Assembly (NCBI RefSeq): GCF_001653565.1
Contig: NZ_LYPB01000091.1
Span: forward strand, 1-64,000
Origin: Paenibacillus oryzisoli
GTDB taxonomy: Bacteria; Bacillota; Bacilli; Paenibacillales; NBRC-103111
Length of the DNA stretch: 64,000 bases
Direction of reading: 5' to 3'
The notes under the pieces are model-generated. The model made no database searches. It was not told where the DNA came from and saw only the letters and a list, made by a program, of their open reading frames with translations. Both the position numbers and the translations under genes were made by a program. The stretch's first letter is position 1, and the number at the start of each line of letters is the position of its first letter. Positions 9,101 through 16,694 of this stretch are shown piece after piece.

Positions 9101-9369
9101 ACATGTACATTTTGCGAAAGATCTACGGTTAACCATTGAGGAAGTTGTATATTACTAGCTACCCATTTGGTATAAATGAAACCATCCACAGCTTGATTCG
9201 CACTATATGTAGCCCCTGTAACAGAGGATGCCACAGCAGATTTACCTTGAGAGACAGGTATTTCAGCGGCATACGTATCACTCGATAGATTTAGAATTCC
9301 TATTATGACTACAGTAAAAATGAGTACGGCAAATTGGCATACAGTCGCTCTGTAAACCGGATACGTCAT
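6121..9369 (-). CDS. Large SLH-anchored surface protein with discoidin, Big2 and FN3 domains
   Basis: A secreted protein of 1082 residues. In order: signal peptide (about 10-36); two F5/8 type C (discoidin) carbohydrate-binding domains (about 40-170 and 180-305), each with a WLxVDL core; three Big2-like repeats (about 318-400, 405-490, 493-572) with GVITGVAPGSTTLTVTF-type strands; an FN3 domain (about 580-670); a linker region; and three SLH motifs (about 905-1080) with FAPEKEISRAEFATLL and FRPLLQVTREQMAAM. SLH domains bind pyruvylated wall polymer, so the protein sits on the cell surface. The discoidin domains suggest glycan binding; no catalytic domain is recognisable. ATG 9369 lies behind AGGGGG. 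It has its own terminator. Confidence 0.85.
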   Translation of the reverse strand: MTYPVYRATVCQFAVLIFTVVIIGILNLSSDTYAAEIPVSQGKSAVASSVTGATYSANQAVDGFIYTKWVASNIQLPQWLTVDLSQNVHVSRVETVFEHVNSSYAYKIESSLDGINWSIFADRSANTAVNFPYYTDNGDVLARFVRLQVVGVGSPGDQASVFDFRVYATNEALTLLSQNKTTVALSSFSGSWGSDKAVDGQLLTSWAPSGTSLPQWLIVDLGQLRNVQRFETTYSNIQDIYGYKIDFSIDGITWYTFTDRTGNMQAGDPRYVDEGNVTARYFRLTTTRVASGGYASVAEFQIYGPDGGLNSNSNPQTLSRIYLDNEGYSLQPSETKASYLTGVYANGNSFTIQSGATYRITNTAVATVNTNGVITGVAPGSTTLTVTFNGQSTTASVTVSSALANLNRIAFDSYSYSLQSGAIRSPYVTGYKNDNSTQILTTGLTYTSSNPAVASINSNGMVTGISPGVTTITAFYGSYTASASVNVTTTVSRIEADESSINLEVNGSQYLQITAYDSQYNVNDVTSNTSFTSSNSSVVTVSSNGYITALSAGSAIITATYNGLSTTIYVTVGFKDIAAPTWNYGSNVTVAPGSGSSVTLTWSAATDNVGVISYRIYKDSELLTTVSGSELSTQLTGLAAGANLSFKVEAGDLANNWSTTGPSVNYTLTGVARSSGSLARLITSQRVREAAPDGSMLSRFHTDVSELREAVIALNEGTASSLVLPIQDDHDTTIVEFASNVWNDLQAMNGNIQLDMNAIQFTIPLLLFKNHIGEAEASNGIFSVIIRHEANQLAETLKERAAAEQTALLLTNPIEFDIQVGGVPLRHYENMQVERSITLPGTSYSTNVTAVRLHVETGEVTFVPSLLTGSDGAWKMVIKDQYGGLYTIIQKDKHFEDMKMHWAREDVEKLASKRIITGVDEQNFAPEKEISRAEFATLLIRALGIEVNGSDAGTSAFQDIKDNDWYSQMVNTAAKAGLIEGFEDGTFRPLLQVTREQMAAMINRTIQITGSQQVNDAQDTVLTPFVDQHAIDNWARQAMAFTLQTGLIQGVTETQLNPNAYATRAQAAVMLKRLLIYLNFIN

Positions 9370-9412
9370 GTCCACCCCCTATCATGTTAAGCGTTTACAT
9401 TTATTTTATCAG

Positions 9413-9438
9413 AAGCCCTATCATTGCGTATAGGGCTT
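9413..9438. other. Hairpin between small membrane peptide gene and surface protein gene
   Basis: AAGCCCTAT / ATAGGGCTT is a perfect 9-bp stem with an 8-base loop. No T-run follows on either strand, so it is at best a weak terminator of the small peptide gene, or a leader hairpin of the surface protein gene. Confidence 0.4.
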
Positions 9439-9455
9439 TCGATCTAATCTTCTAA

Positions 9456-9557
9456 CTATTCTGAATCTTTATACGATTTTCTTATTTCTTTAATCATAAT
9501 GAAGAAGATCGAGGATATAAAGATAGAAAGCAGCACTTCACCAAGTGTAATTTCCAT
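9456..9557 (-). CDS. Small membrane peptide, 33 residues, unknown
   Basis: ATG 9557 lies behind AGGTGAAGG and opens a 33-codon frame ending in TAG. The peptide has an acidic N-terminus (MEITLGEV), one hydrophobic helix of about 15 residues (LLSIFISSIFFIMI) and a charged tail (KEIRKSYKDSE). This layout is typical of small membrane proteins and of some type I toxins, but I recognise no family and see no antisense RNA promoter. It lies between the rnz terminator and a 9-bp hairpin, so it could be its own transcription unit. Confidence 0.45.
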   Translation of the reverse strand: MEITLGEVLLSIFISSIFFIMIKEIRKSYKDSE

Positions 9558-9628
9558 ACCTTCACCTCGATTTCATCTGGTTTTGTTTAGTGTATGAGAT
9601 GAACATAAAAAATTGACATTCGGATACA

Positions 9629-9670
9629 AAAATAAGCTTCTCCCATTCATATTGAATAGGAGAAGCTTAT
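9629..9670 (-). terminator. Terminator of rnz
   Basis: Stem ATAAGCTTCTCC...GGGAGAAGCTTAT followed by TTTTTG on the minus strand, starting inside the last few bases around the rnz stop. Confidence 0.8.
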
Positions 9671-9674
9671 AGAT

Positions 9675-10604
9675 TCATACTTTTCGCGGTATCTCATAAC
9701 TCCAGAAGTCTCTTGCTAAGTGACTATTCGGATGAATTTGCTGCGCCTGATGAAGCAGTTCAGTTACACTTTCCCCTTGGTATCGCGAACTTAGATGGGT
9801 CATAATCAGTGCATTCGCACCAGCTTCCTGTGCAGTCCGTGCTGCATCCGTCGATGTTGCATGATCGAAGGCGTAGGCGAGCTCCTGCTTATCCATGGCA
9901 AAAGTCGCTTCATGAACAAGAACATCGGCACCTCGTGCCAACCTTTTAGCCCCCTCGCAATAGCGTGTATCTCCCAAAATAACGACCACGCGACCAACAA
10001 CTGGATCTCCTAAGAAATCTTGCCCATGTATCGTCCGACCATCCTCAAGTTGTACTGTGTGCCCAAATTTCAGCTGTCCATAGATTGGACCTGGAGGTAC
10101 ACCAATCGCCTTTAGTTTTTCATTTAATAGCTTGCCGGGTTGATCCTTCTCTACGATGCGAAAACCAAAACATTCAATTCGGTGCTCTAAACGAGCCGTC
10201 TCTACAAGAAAGCTATCGTCTTCGAAAATAACTCCTTCTTCCTCAAGCTCTACAAGATGAAGGGTATAACTCAGATGAGCTCCACTGACTTGCAGCGCAG
10301 TTTCTACGAATTGCTTGAGCCCGCGGGGACCATATAGGGTAAGCGGCGTATCTCCGCCTAAGTAAGAGCGGCTCGTCAATAATCCTGGGAGCCCATACAG
10401 ATGATCACCATGCAAATGTGTGATGAACACTTTCTCCGTTCGTCCGAGCTTCACAGGAGAATTCAAAATCTGCTGCTGCGTCCCCTCACCACAATCAAAA
10501 AGCCAATAGGTTCCTCGTTCGTCTAATAAATTAAAGGCGATTGAGGTTACATTGCGTTGTTTGGAGGGCATACCTGCCCCCGTTCCTAGAAAATACAAGT
10601 CCAC
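9675..10604 (-). CDS. rnz: Ribonuclease Z
   Basis: A 309-residue metallo-beta-lactamase-fold enzyme that cuts tRNA precursors at the 3' end. The zinc motif is FITHLHGDH (residues about 57-65), supported by GTGAGMPSKQRNV at the N-terminus, GDTRYCE and VHEATFAMDKQELA with DHAT in the later metal and exosite region. The length fits the short bacterial form. The start is GTG 10604 with a weak GGGG site ten bases upstream; an alternative is not evident. It lies 100 bases downstream of metH on the same strand and has a strong terminator. It should act in the cytosol. tRNA 3' processing is the family role, not tested here. Confidence 0.93.
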   Translation of the reverse strand: MDLYFLGTGAGMPSKQRNVTSIAFNLLDERGTYWLFDCGEGTQQQILNSPVKLGRTEKVFITHLHGDHLYGLPGLLTSRSYLGGDTPLTLYGPRGLKQFVETALQVSGAHLSYTLHLVELEEEGVIFEDDSFLVETARLEHRIECFGFRIVEKDQPGKLLNEKLKAIGVPPGPIYGQLKFGHTVQLEDGRTIHGQDFLGDPVVGRVVVILGDTRYCEGAKRLARGADVLVHEATFAMDKQELAYAFDHATSTDAARTAQEAGANALIMTHLSSRYQGESVTELLHQAQQIHPNSHLARDFWSYEIPRKV

Positions 10605-10704
10605 AAAACAAACCCCATTCTATCTCAATATCACTTCGCCAAAACGGAAAGCGAGGATGCCGCGGAACCTAATCGTTCACACGAGCTGCCTCGCTCTCGC
10701 CTTC

Positions 10705-13700
10705 TTATCCTACGTTAAAATAACGCGCTTCTTTATGCGCAAAAACAATTGCAGACACGGAAGCTTCCGGTTCCATCATGAACGACTCCGTCAGCTCAAC
10801 GCCGATATCCTCAGGCTTCAGCAAATTAAAGAGCTTCGCTTGATCGTCGAGATCAGGACATGCTGGATATCCAAATGAGAATCGTTGTCCGATGTATTTG
10901 GCCCCAAATCTTTCTTGCATTGTCATATCGACACGGTCTGCAATGCCCACGACATCACGCATGATGTGATGAACGCGCTCCGCGAAACCTTCCGCTACTT
11001 CAAGCGCTGTCGCTTGCAACGCATGGGATTTCAAATAATCCCCGCTGTCACGCCATTCTTTTGCCAATTCGTTAATACCGTGTCCAGCTGTCACGAGGAG
11101 GAATCCTACATAATCCATTTCTCCACTTTCTACGGATTTCAAATAATCTGCCAAGCAGAGATATGGCTCTTTATCTTGACGAGGGAATGTAAATGTCTCC
11201 AGCACCTTGCTAGTATCCGCAGGATCATACACAATCACATCATTCCCATTCGACTGCGCAGGGAAGAAACGATACATACCGTGAGCCTTAATGATACCGT
11301 TATGTTGGGCAGCATGAAGAATGGAATCTACCGTATCCTTCAACTGAAGTGCCTTGGAATCCTTATCACTCAACAGTTGCTCAACTTTACCTTTCAAACC
11401 TAAGTGATGTCCTAACAGCATCTGCATATTCACATAAGGCATTAGATGGCTAATCGGATAATCACGTAAAATATGACGATCCGTATCTTGCGGCACCTGA
11501 ACAGGCAGATCCTTAGAAACCGCAGAAGAACTCACACGTGTAAGCTGTGGTAGTTTCTCTTCTTTTCGTCCAGTATCCATGACATCAGATTCCAGGCTAT
11601 CACGAAGCTCTTGAATCAACCGTTTGCGCTGCTCAGGGTCGCTCAGTTTGTTCGCAATATCAAGACCATCCATCGCATCCTTGGCGTAGAGTACCACACC
11701 TTCATATTCTGGTTGAATGCGCGTCTTCGTGAATTTCCGAGTGAGCGCAGCCCCACCGACGAGAATCGGTACATCGACACCTGCAGTCCGTAAATCCTGT
11801 GCAGTGATAACCATTTGTTGCGCAGATTTAACGAGCAATCCAGATAGTCCAATCGCATCCGCTTGCTCTCTGCGATAAGCTTCAATAATTTGTTCTGGCG
11901 GTACCTTGATCCCTAAATTGACAATTTTGTAGCCATTATTGGAGAGGATGATCTCAACGAGATTTTTCCCAATATCATGAACGTCCCCTTTGACCGTTGC
12001 CAGGATGATTTTCCCTTTAACCGCAGTCTCCGATTTCTCCATAAAAGGCTCCAAATAAGTTACGGATGCTTTCATGACCTCAGCGCTTTGAAGTACCTCA
12101 GCAACGATCAGTTCGTTACCATTGAATAATCGACCAACTTCCTCCATACCCTTCATGAGCGGCCCGTTAATGACCTCTAGTGGGGAATACGTTTGAAGTG
12201 CAATCTCCAAATCCGGGATTAAGCCTTCCTTCGTACCTTCAACTACATAAGAACCCAGTCTTTCTTCCAGAGATAAATTCGAAATCTTCTCCTTCTTCTC
12301 GACCTTCTTCTCACGGAAATGGGCAACAAACCGGGCCAATGTATCGTCGTTCGTATTATAAATGAGCTCCTCTGCTAACTGACGCTCTGTCTCAGGAATC
12401 GATGCATACCGCTCTAGTTTCTCCGTATTGACAATCGCATAATCAAGTCCAGCTTTGGTACAATGGTATAAATAAACCGAGTTCAGAACCTCACGACCTG
12501 CATCCGGCAAACCGAATGAAATGTTGCTTAGACCTAGAATCGTTTTGGCGAGTGGATACTTCTCTTTGATCAGCTTGATGCCTTCAATAGTTTCTACAGC
12601 AGAACCAATGTACTGCGGATCACCAGACCCTACAGGGAACATATTGGGATCAAAAATAATATCTTCTGGATTCATACCATATTTGCCAGTCAAGAGTTCG
12701 TACGAACGTGTCGCAACTTCGATCTTGGCTTCACGTGATACCGCCTGCCCACGTTCATCAATAAGAATACAAACAACCGATGCACCATATCGATGAATGA
12801 GAGGAAGAATCCCCGCAAACTTCGACTCGCCATCTTCCAAGTTAATGGAGTTAATAATCGCTTTTCCTTGGGAATATTTGAGTCCAAGTTCGATAATATG
12901 GTCATAAGTCGAGTCGATCATCAACGGAACTTTAACCTTTTTTACCACTTCTTGCATGAATTCTTCTACCGCGTAAGCTTCATCAATATCTGTATCCTGC
13001 AGGTTAATGTCGATCACATGAGCGCCATTTTTCACCTGATTACGGGCGATTTCCGAACCCTCTTCCCATTTACCTTCTTTAATCAGACGCTTAAACTTTC
13101 TGGATCCCGAGATATTCGTTCGCTCACCAACCATGATGGGACGATTTTCTGGTTCAATATAAACGGTCTCGATCCCTGATATCGCAGGTGGATGTGTGCC
13201 GTATGCTGCTCGTGGTGTATAGTTCGCAAGTGTTTCTGCCATTGCTCTTATGTGGTCAGGCGTCGTACCGCAGCAACCGCCAGCGATGTTAAGCCAACCT
13301 TGTTCAGCAAAGCCAGCCATCTTTTTGGCCAAAGATTCTGGAGACTCATGATAATGCCCATTCTCATCTGGCAAACCTGCGTTCGGATAACAGCTAATGG
13401 CTGTATCCGCAATGCCAGAAAGCGTACGAATATGATCCCTCATAAATTCCGGCCCCGTCGCACAGTTCAATCCCATGGAAATTGGCTTCAAATGCTCTAG
13501 AGAAATATAGAAGGATTCAATATTCTGACCAGCAAGCGTTGTCCCCATTGGTTCAATCGTACCCGAGATCATGATAGGAAGTTCTACACCTAATGTTTCA
13601 AAAGCTCTGCGAATTCCGATACTGCCTGCTTTCACGTTCAGTGTATCCTGAGAAGTCTCTAACAGCATGGCATCTACGCCTGTTTCGACAAGTGCTAGCG

Positions 13701-14142
13701 CTTGTTGATAGTAGCTTTCTTCCAATTCCTCGAACGTAACACCACCTGTCACGGACAAGGTCTTCGTCGTCGGTCCCATTGCACCCACAACATAACGCGG
13801 CCATTCTGGTGTTGAATATTTCTCCGCGGCAGCAATCGCCAATTTCGCAGCAGCGATGTTCAACTCGCGATGACGGTCTTGCAAATCATATTCTGCCAGT
13901 ACGACACTGGTCGTTCCGAACGTATTCGTTTCTATCATATCAGCGCCAGCGGCGAAATAAGCTTCATGAATTTTTTGAATAACATCTGGGCGTGTGACAC
14001 ATAGAATCTCATTACATCCGTCCAGGTCATCGCTTCCGAAATCCTCAGCAGTCAAATCCTCTTGCTGAATCATCGTACCCATGGCACCATCTAGGATCAT
14101 AATCTTCTTCTTAAGTTGTTCTTGAATCGGTGGTTTCTTCAT
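10705..14142 (-). CDS. metH: Cobalamin-dependent methionine synthase
   Basis: A 1145-residue MetH with all four modules. The homocysteine module is about 1-320 with zinc cysteines at about 227 (LNCATGPE) and 290-291 (GGCCGTT). The pterin (methyl-THF) module is about 335-600. The B12 module has the base-off motif DVHDIG with His at about 722. The AdoMet reactivation domain is at the C-terminus. It transfers methyl from methyl-THF to homocysteine to make methionine. ATG 14142 is preferred, seven bases after AAGGGAG; the GTG-type frame extension upstream adds only six residues. It is divergent from mtnD, another methionine-cycle gene. No SAM riboswitch or T-box fits in the short leader. Confidence 0.96.
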   Translation of the reverse strand: MKKPPIQEQLKKKIMILDGAMGTMIQQEDLTAEDFGSDDLDGCNEILCVTRPDVIQKIHEAYFAAGADMIETNTFGTTSVVLAEYDLQDRHRELNIAAAKLAIAAAEKYSTPEWPRYVVGAMGPTTKTLSVTGGVTFEELEESYYQQALALVETGVDAMLLETSQDTLNVKAGSIGIRRAFETLGVELPIMISGTIEPMGTTLAGQNIESFYISLEHLKPISMGLNCATGPEFMRDHIRTLSGIADTAISCYPNAGLPDENGHYHESPESLAKKMAGFAEQGWLNIAGGCCGTTPDHIRAMAETLANYTPRAAYGTHPPAISGIETVYIEPENRPIMVGERTNISGSRKFKRLIKEGKWEEGSEIARNQVKNGAHVIDINLQDTDIDEAYAVEEFMQEVVKKVKVPLMIDSTYDHIIELGLKYSQGKAIINSINLEDGESKFAGILPLIHRYGASVVCILIDERGQAVSREAKIEVATRSYELLTGKYGMNPEDIIFDPNMFPVGSGDPQYIGSAVETIEGIKLIKEKYPLAKTILGLSNISFGLPDAGREVLNSVYLYHCTKAGLDYAIVNTEKLERYASIPETERQLAEELIYNTNDDTLARFVAHFREKKVEKKEKISNLSLEERLGSYVVEGTKEGLIPDLEIALQTYSPLEVINGPLMKGMEEVGRLFNGNELIVAEVLQSAEVMKASVTYLEPFMEKSETAVKGKIILATVKGDVHDIGKNLVEIILSNNGYKIVNLGIKVPPEQIIEAYRREQADAIGLSGLLVKSAQQMVITAQDLRTAGVDVPILVGGAALTRKFTKTRIQPEYEGVVLYAKDAMDGLDIANKLSDPEQRKRLIQELRDSLESDVMDTGRKEEKLPQLTRVSSSAVSKDLPVQVPQDTDRHILRDYPISHLMPYVNMQMLLGHHLGLKGKVEQLLSDKDSKALQLKDTVDSILHAAQHNGIIKAHGMYRFFPAQSNGNDVIVYDPADTSKVLETFTFPRQDKEPYLCLADYLKSVESGEMDYVGFLLVTAGHGINELAKEWRDSGDYLKSHALQATALEVAEGFAERVHHIMRDVVGIADRVDMTMQERFGAKYIGQRFSFGYPACPDLDDQAKLFNLLKPEDIGVELTESFMMEPEASVSAIVFAHKEARYFNVG

Positions 14143-14208
14143 GACTAGACTCCCTTTCAACTTTTCCTAACGCAGAATCATAAAAAACGACAAATTATGT
14201 TAAGATTT

Positions 14209-14237
14209 AGTGTAACAGAATACGGCTTCTATGAAAA
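14209..14237 (-). promoter_or_regulatory. metH promoter
   Basis: TTTTCA, 17 bases, TACACT with a TGT extension before the -10, on the minus strand about 70 bases upstream of the metH start. Confidence 0.5.
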
Positions 14238-14294
14238 GATTTTGAATTAACATTTATTCCTATGGGTTTTATCGGAAAAATTTATTTCCTTCCA

Positions 14295-14323
14295 TCGACA
14301 GTTAGCTTGATATCCACTATAAT
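14295..14323 (+). promoter_or_regulatory. mtnD promoter (SigA type)
   Basis: TCGACA (five of six) at 14295-14300, 17-base spacer, perfect TATAAT at 14318-14323. It supports the start at 14358 over an in-frame start at 14262 that would lie upstream of the promoter. Confidence 0.75.
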
Positions 14324-14357
14324 ATGTATATATTTATTTATGAAAGAGGGATATCAC

Positions 14358-14897
14358 ATGGCACAGATTAGAATCCGTAACACTAATGAGCGCATCGAGG
14401 GCGAAGCGGAAGTTAAAGCCTTCTTAGATAGTCAAGAAGTTGTATACGAACATTGGGATGCGAACAAGCTTCCTGTAGCACTTCGTGAGAAATTCATCCT
14501 TAGCGATGACGAGAAAGCAGAAATCATTTCCACTTATGAAGCTGAAATTAAAGATCTAGCTGCTCGACGCGGTTACGAAATTTGGGATGTTATCTCCCTA
14601 TCTGACGTAACTCCGAATATCGAAGAGTTATTGAAAAAATTCGAACAAGTACACACGCATACGGAAGATGAAATCCGCGCAATCGTATCTGGTAAAGGGA
14701 TATTCATCATCAAATCCGAAGAGCTTGGCTATTTCGATGTTGAGCTTGAGCCAGGTGATGTGATTTCCGTACCCGAGAACACGAACCATTTCTTCACCTT
14801 AATGGAAAACCGTGAAATCGTCGCTGTTCGCCTTTTCATCGAAAAAGATGGCTGGGTCGCTTATAACATTGATGATCCTGACTTTATCAAAGCTTAA
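14358..14897 (+). CDS. mtnD: Acireductone dioxygenase
   Basis: A 179-residue cupin of the ARD family. It oxidises acireductone in the methionine salvage pathway; the iron form gives the methionine precursor and formate. The metal motif VHTHTEDEIR (residues about 95-104) has the HxHx3E pattern, and the fourth ligand is in the TNHFFTL segment. The fold ends with REIVAVRLF. ATG 14358 follows GAAAGAGGG and the promoter at 14295. The frame stays open upstream to 14262, but that part precedes the -10. The gene stands alone; the other mtn genes are not in the window. It converges with the HAD gene on a shared terminator. Confidence 0.92.
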   Translation: MAQIRIRNTNERIEGEAEVKAFLDSQEVVYEHWDANKLPVALREKFILSDDEKAEIISTYEAEIKDLAARRGYEIWDVISLSDVTPNIEELLKKFEQVHTHTEDEIRAIVSGKGIFIIKSEELGYFDVELEPGDVISVPENTNHFFTLMENREIVAVRLFIEKDGWVAYNIDDPDFIKA

Positions 14898-14915
14898 TAC
14901 AGCTTCATACCAAAC

Positions 14916-14972
14916 AATAAAGCCCAATAGCACTTTAGACCATTGCGTCTTAAGTAGCTGTTGGGCTTTATT
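14916..14972. terminator. Bidirectional terminator, mtnD and HAD gene
   Basis: Perfect arms AATAAAGCCCAA and TTGGGCTTTATT around a 33-base loop, between two convergent genes. Confidence 0.7.
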
Positions 14973-14983
14973 TCTACTCGAAA

Positions 14984-15781
14984 TTAACCTTTATCGATAA
15001 TCGGTAAAATATCCTGAAGACGCGTCACTTCATAAGCAGGTACAATTTCATCGCCACTCTTGAGTCCGTGATGATTAATCCAAATGTTGCGCATGCCGAT
15101 GCTTCCAGATCCTAAAATGTCTGTTGTCAGCTTGTCCCCGATCATAATTCCTTCTTCTGGAGTAATATCAAGAAGACTCAAAGCATAATGGAAGATTGCT
15201 GGAGCTGGCTTCCCTTGCCCAAATTCACCAGAAATCACGATGTGGTCAAAATAGGAAGCAATCTCAGGCACGCCTGCTAATTTCTCTTTTTGTAAGTCAG
15301 GAGAACCATTGGTTAAAAGAAGAAGCTTGTATTTCCCTTTCAACGCATCTAATACTCGGAAGGTTTCTTCATATACATAGGGACGACTACGGCGTTCGGC
15401 TGCAAATAACTCACCAAGCTTGTACCCTAACTCACGATCTTCAATCCCCAATCCAGCAAGCCCTCTAGTCCAAGATTCAGTTCGGTAGCCAGGGGCTAAT
15501 TTCTCTAATTTACGGAAGTTCTCATCTTTGCCTTGCGTGAAATTAGCCCATAGTCCTTCAAACGGGTTAATTCCAATCATTTTGGTAAATGGGAACGGCT
15601 CGTAAGATTCATATAAACTCCTAGCTTCTTTACGAACTGATGCTTCTAATTCCTCTGGATTCAAGCCATTCACATGCTTCGCCGCTTCTGCACAAGTTGC
15701 AGCAAATGCTTCCTCCACACTTCGATCGTCCCATAACAGCGTATCATCTAAATCAAATAGCACAGCTTTTAACGTCATCAT
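14984..15781 (-). CDS. HAD-superfamily hydrolase (YjjG-like)
   Basis: A 265-residue HAD phosphatase. Motif I is LFDLDDTLLWDD at residues 8-19 with the Asp nucleophile, motif II is LLTNGSPD (about residue 160), the Lys is in GEFGQGKPAP, and motif IV is MIGDKLTTDI. The cap insert follows motif I. Such enzymes remove phosphate from small metabolites, often nucleotides; the substrate cannot be read. ATG 15781 and ATG 15778 are adjacent and either could be used, behind AAAGGGGA. The next gene upstream, ynzC, lies 38 bases away on the same strand, so they may be cotranscribed. Confidence 0.85.
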   Translation of the reverse strand: MMTLKAVLFDLDDTLLWDDRSVEEAFAATCAEAAKHVNGLNPEELEASVRKEARSLYESYEPFPFTKMIGINPFEGLWANFTQGKDENFRKLEKLAPGYRTESWTRGLAGLGIEDRELGYKLGELFAAERRSRPYVYEETFRVLDALKGKYKLLLLTNGSPDLQKEKLAGVPEIASYFDHIVISGEFGQGKPAPAIFHYALSLLDITPEEGIMIGDKLTTDILGSGSIGMRNIWINHHGLKSGDEIVPAYEVTRLQDILPIIDKG

Positions 15782-15819
15782 TCATTTCCCCTTTGAATGT
15801 AGTATCTATTGTAGTAAGG

Positions 15820-16005
15820 TTATTTCTCTTCGTCAGTAAACTTAATGGAGTCTAGTTGAACCTTCAGGTTACCCCTGAATGCATTAATATAGATTTTCCT
15901 TAGCTCATTTCGCTCATCAATCTCTGCATCTGTTAGGCCAACTGTCTTTGCCTTCCGAGCTAGTTCATTGATTCGTTCAATTGTCTTATCCATGCTGTCA
16001 CTCAT
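15820..16005 (-). CDS. ynzC: DUF896 protein YnzC
   Basis: A 61-residue protein of the YnzC/DUF896 family. Its two-helix hairpin carries the conserved pattern RINELARKAK, LTDAEIDERNELRKIYI and FRGNLKVQLDSI. In B. subtilis ynzC belongs to the SOS-associated yneA-yneB-ynzC group; its function is unknown. ATG 16005 is chosen because GGGAGG precedes it by seven bases; the TTG frame at 16023 includes that site. Here yneB is missing and a hairpin separates ynzC from yneA, so SOS control of ynzC by read-through is possible but not certain. Confidence 0.88.
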   Translation of the reverse strand: MSDSMDKTIERINELARKAKTVGLTDAEIDERNELRKIYINAFRGNLKVQLDSIKFTDEEK

Positions 16006-16083
16006 TGTAATCCTCCCAGTCAAAATTTCATATGAATACTACTTTGCCATCACCGATTAGGAATGTCAAGGAAACAACACAAA

Positions 16084-16111
16084 GAGACATAGCAACAAAC
16101 AGCTATGCCTC
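16084..16111 (-). terminator. Weak terminator between yneA and ynzC
   Basis: A 10-bp stem GAGGCATAGC / GCTATGTCTC (one G.T pair) with an 8-base loop, followed by TTTGTGTTGTTT on the minus strand. The tail is not a clean T-run, so read-through into ynzC is likely. Confidence 0.45.
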
Positions 16112-16148
16112 GAACAAACATCTATAACAAGCACAATTAATTAGCTCA

Positions 16149-16550
16149 TTAAGGTAGTAATAGAACTTGCCCTTCTTGTAAGGAACTGTTGGATAAGTGA
16201 TTAAATGCTCTCAATTTCTCGACATAAGAACGTGTGTTCTTGCCTTTCTTTCTGTGAGTTTCTGCAATCCCCCAAAGTGTATCACCACTTTGAATAACAA
16301 CCTTCTCGTGTTGCGTAGCATCGGCAATTGGTTGTGCGGAAGGGATCGGTGTAGACACAGTTACACTGCCATCACCTGCATAGGCTTGTACGATCGCACC
16401 GAACGAAAACACAGTTCCAAGAATTACTGCTATCACTAAGAAACGAAGTAGTAGTTTCGCATAACCCCGTTTAATCGTCATCCCTTTGGATGCATGAGCA
16501 GTACCTTGAAGTGTTGTTCTTCCATTTGATTGTGAATAAGCCATATACAT
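16149..16550 (-). CDS. yneA: YneA-like SOS cell-division suppressor with LysM domain
   Basis: A 133-residue protein with one membrane helix (about 34-60, LLLRFLVIAVILGTVFSFGA) and a C-terminal LysM domain (about 85-133) with VVIQSGDTLWGIAE. YneA of Bacillus is an SOS-induced membrane protein that delays septation; its LysM domain binds the wall. The match rests on architecture and on the position opposite lexA. ATG 16550 follows GGGGGA by eight bases; ATG 16565 lies inside the ribosome site region. Its promoter carries a LexA box in the spacer. The window's gene differs from B. subtilis only in a longer, low-conservation linker (inference from length). Confidence 0.85.
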   Translation of the reverse strand: MYMAYSQSNGRTTLQGTAHASKGMTIKRGYAKLLLRFLVIAVILGTVFSFGAIVQAYAGDGSVTVSTPIPSAQPIADATQHEKVVIQSGDTLWGIAETHRKKGKNTRSYVEKLRAFNHLSNSSLQEGQVLLLP

Positions 16551-16562
16551 AATATCATCCCC

Positions 16563-16576
16563 CAAACATTTGTTCT
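16563..16576. promoter_or_regulatory. Degenerate LexA box, proximal to yneA
   Basis: CAAACATTTGTTCT keeps AAC-N4-GTTC and matches 11 of 14 positions of CGAACRNRYGTTYG. It overlaps the yneA start region. It is the weakest of four such sites in this intergenic region. Confidence 0.45.
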
Positions 16577-16582
16577 GTTCTT

Positions 16583-16611
16583 AGAATAACACGAACACAT
16601 GTTTGAGTCAA
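16583..16611 (-). promoter_or_regulatory. yneA promoter
   Basis: TTGACT, 17 bases, TATTCT on the minus strand. The best LexA box (16592-16605) fills most of the spacer, so repressor binding would block RNA polymerase directly. Confidence 0.8.
16592..16605. promoter_or_regulatory. LexA box in the yneA promoter
   Basis: CGAACACATGTTTG matches the Gram-positive SOS consensus CGAACRNRYGTTYG at all 14 positions. Confidence 0.92.
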
Positions 16612-16619
16612 CAGTTTCT

Positions 16620-16649
16620 CGAACTTATGTTTGTACGAACTCGGGTTCT
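16620..16649. promoter_or_regulatory. Two LexA boxes in the lexA promoter
   Basis: CGAACTTATGTTTG (16620-16633, 13 of 14) overlaps the lexA -35. CGAACTCGGGTTCT (16636-16649) has perfect GAAC-N4-GTTC and lies in the spacer. The two are 16 bases apart centre to centre and indicate autoregulation. Confidence 0.85.
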
Positions 16650-16659
16650 ATGTTATACT
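16631..16659 (+). promoter_or_regulatory. lexA promoter
   Basis: TTGTAC, 17 bases, TATACT with a TG extension one base before the -10. It lies 36 bases upstream of the lexA start and is covered by LexA boxes. Confidence 0.75.
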
Positions 16660-16694
16660 TTGGGTAATGATTACCAGTATTGGAGTGATATCTT

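Noticed and set aside
9385..9400. CcpA cre-like site before the surface protein gene
   Set aside because: TTAAGCGTTTACA matches one half of the consensus well, but the other half has an extra base; 12 of 14 at best and no promoter context.
10885..11403. 172-codon plus-strand frame inside metH
   Set aside because: It lies wholly antisense to a clear MetH domain, has no ribosome site or recognisable domain, and is a codon-usage shadow.
14143..14294. SAM riboswitch or T-box before metH
   Set aside because: The leader is too short after the promoter at 14209 and I see no conserved riboswitch core or terminator.
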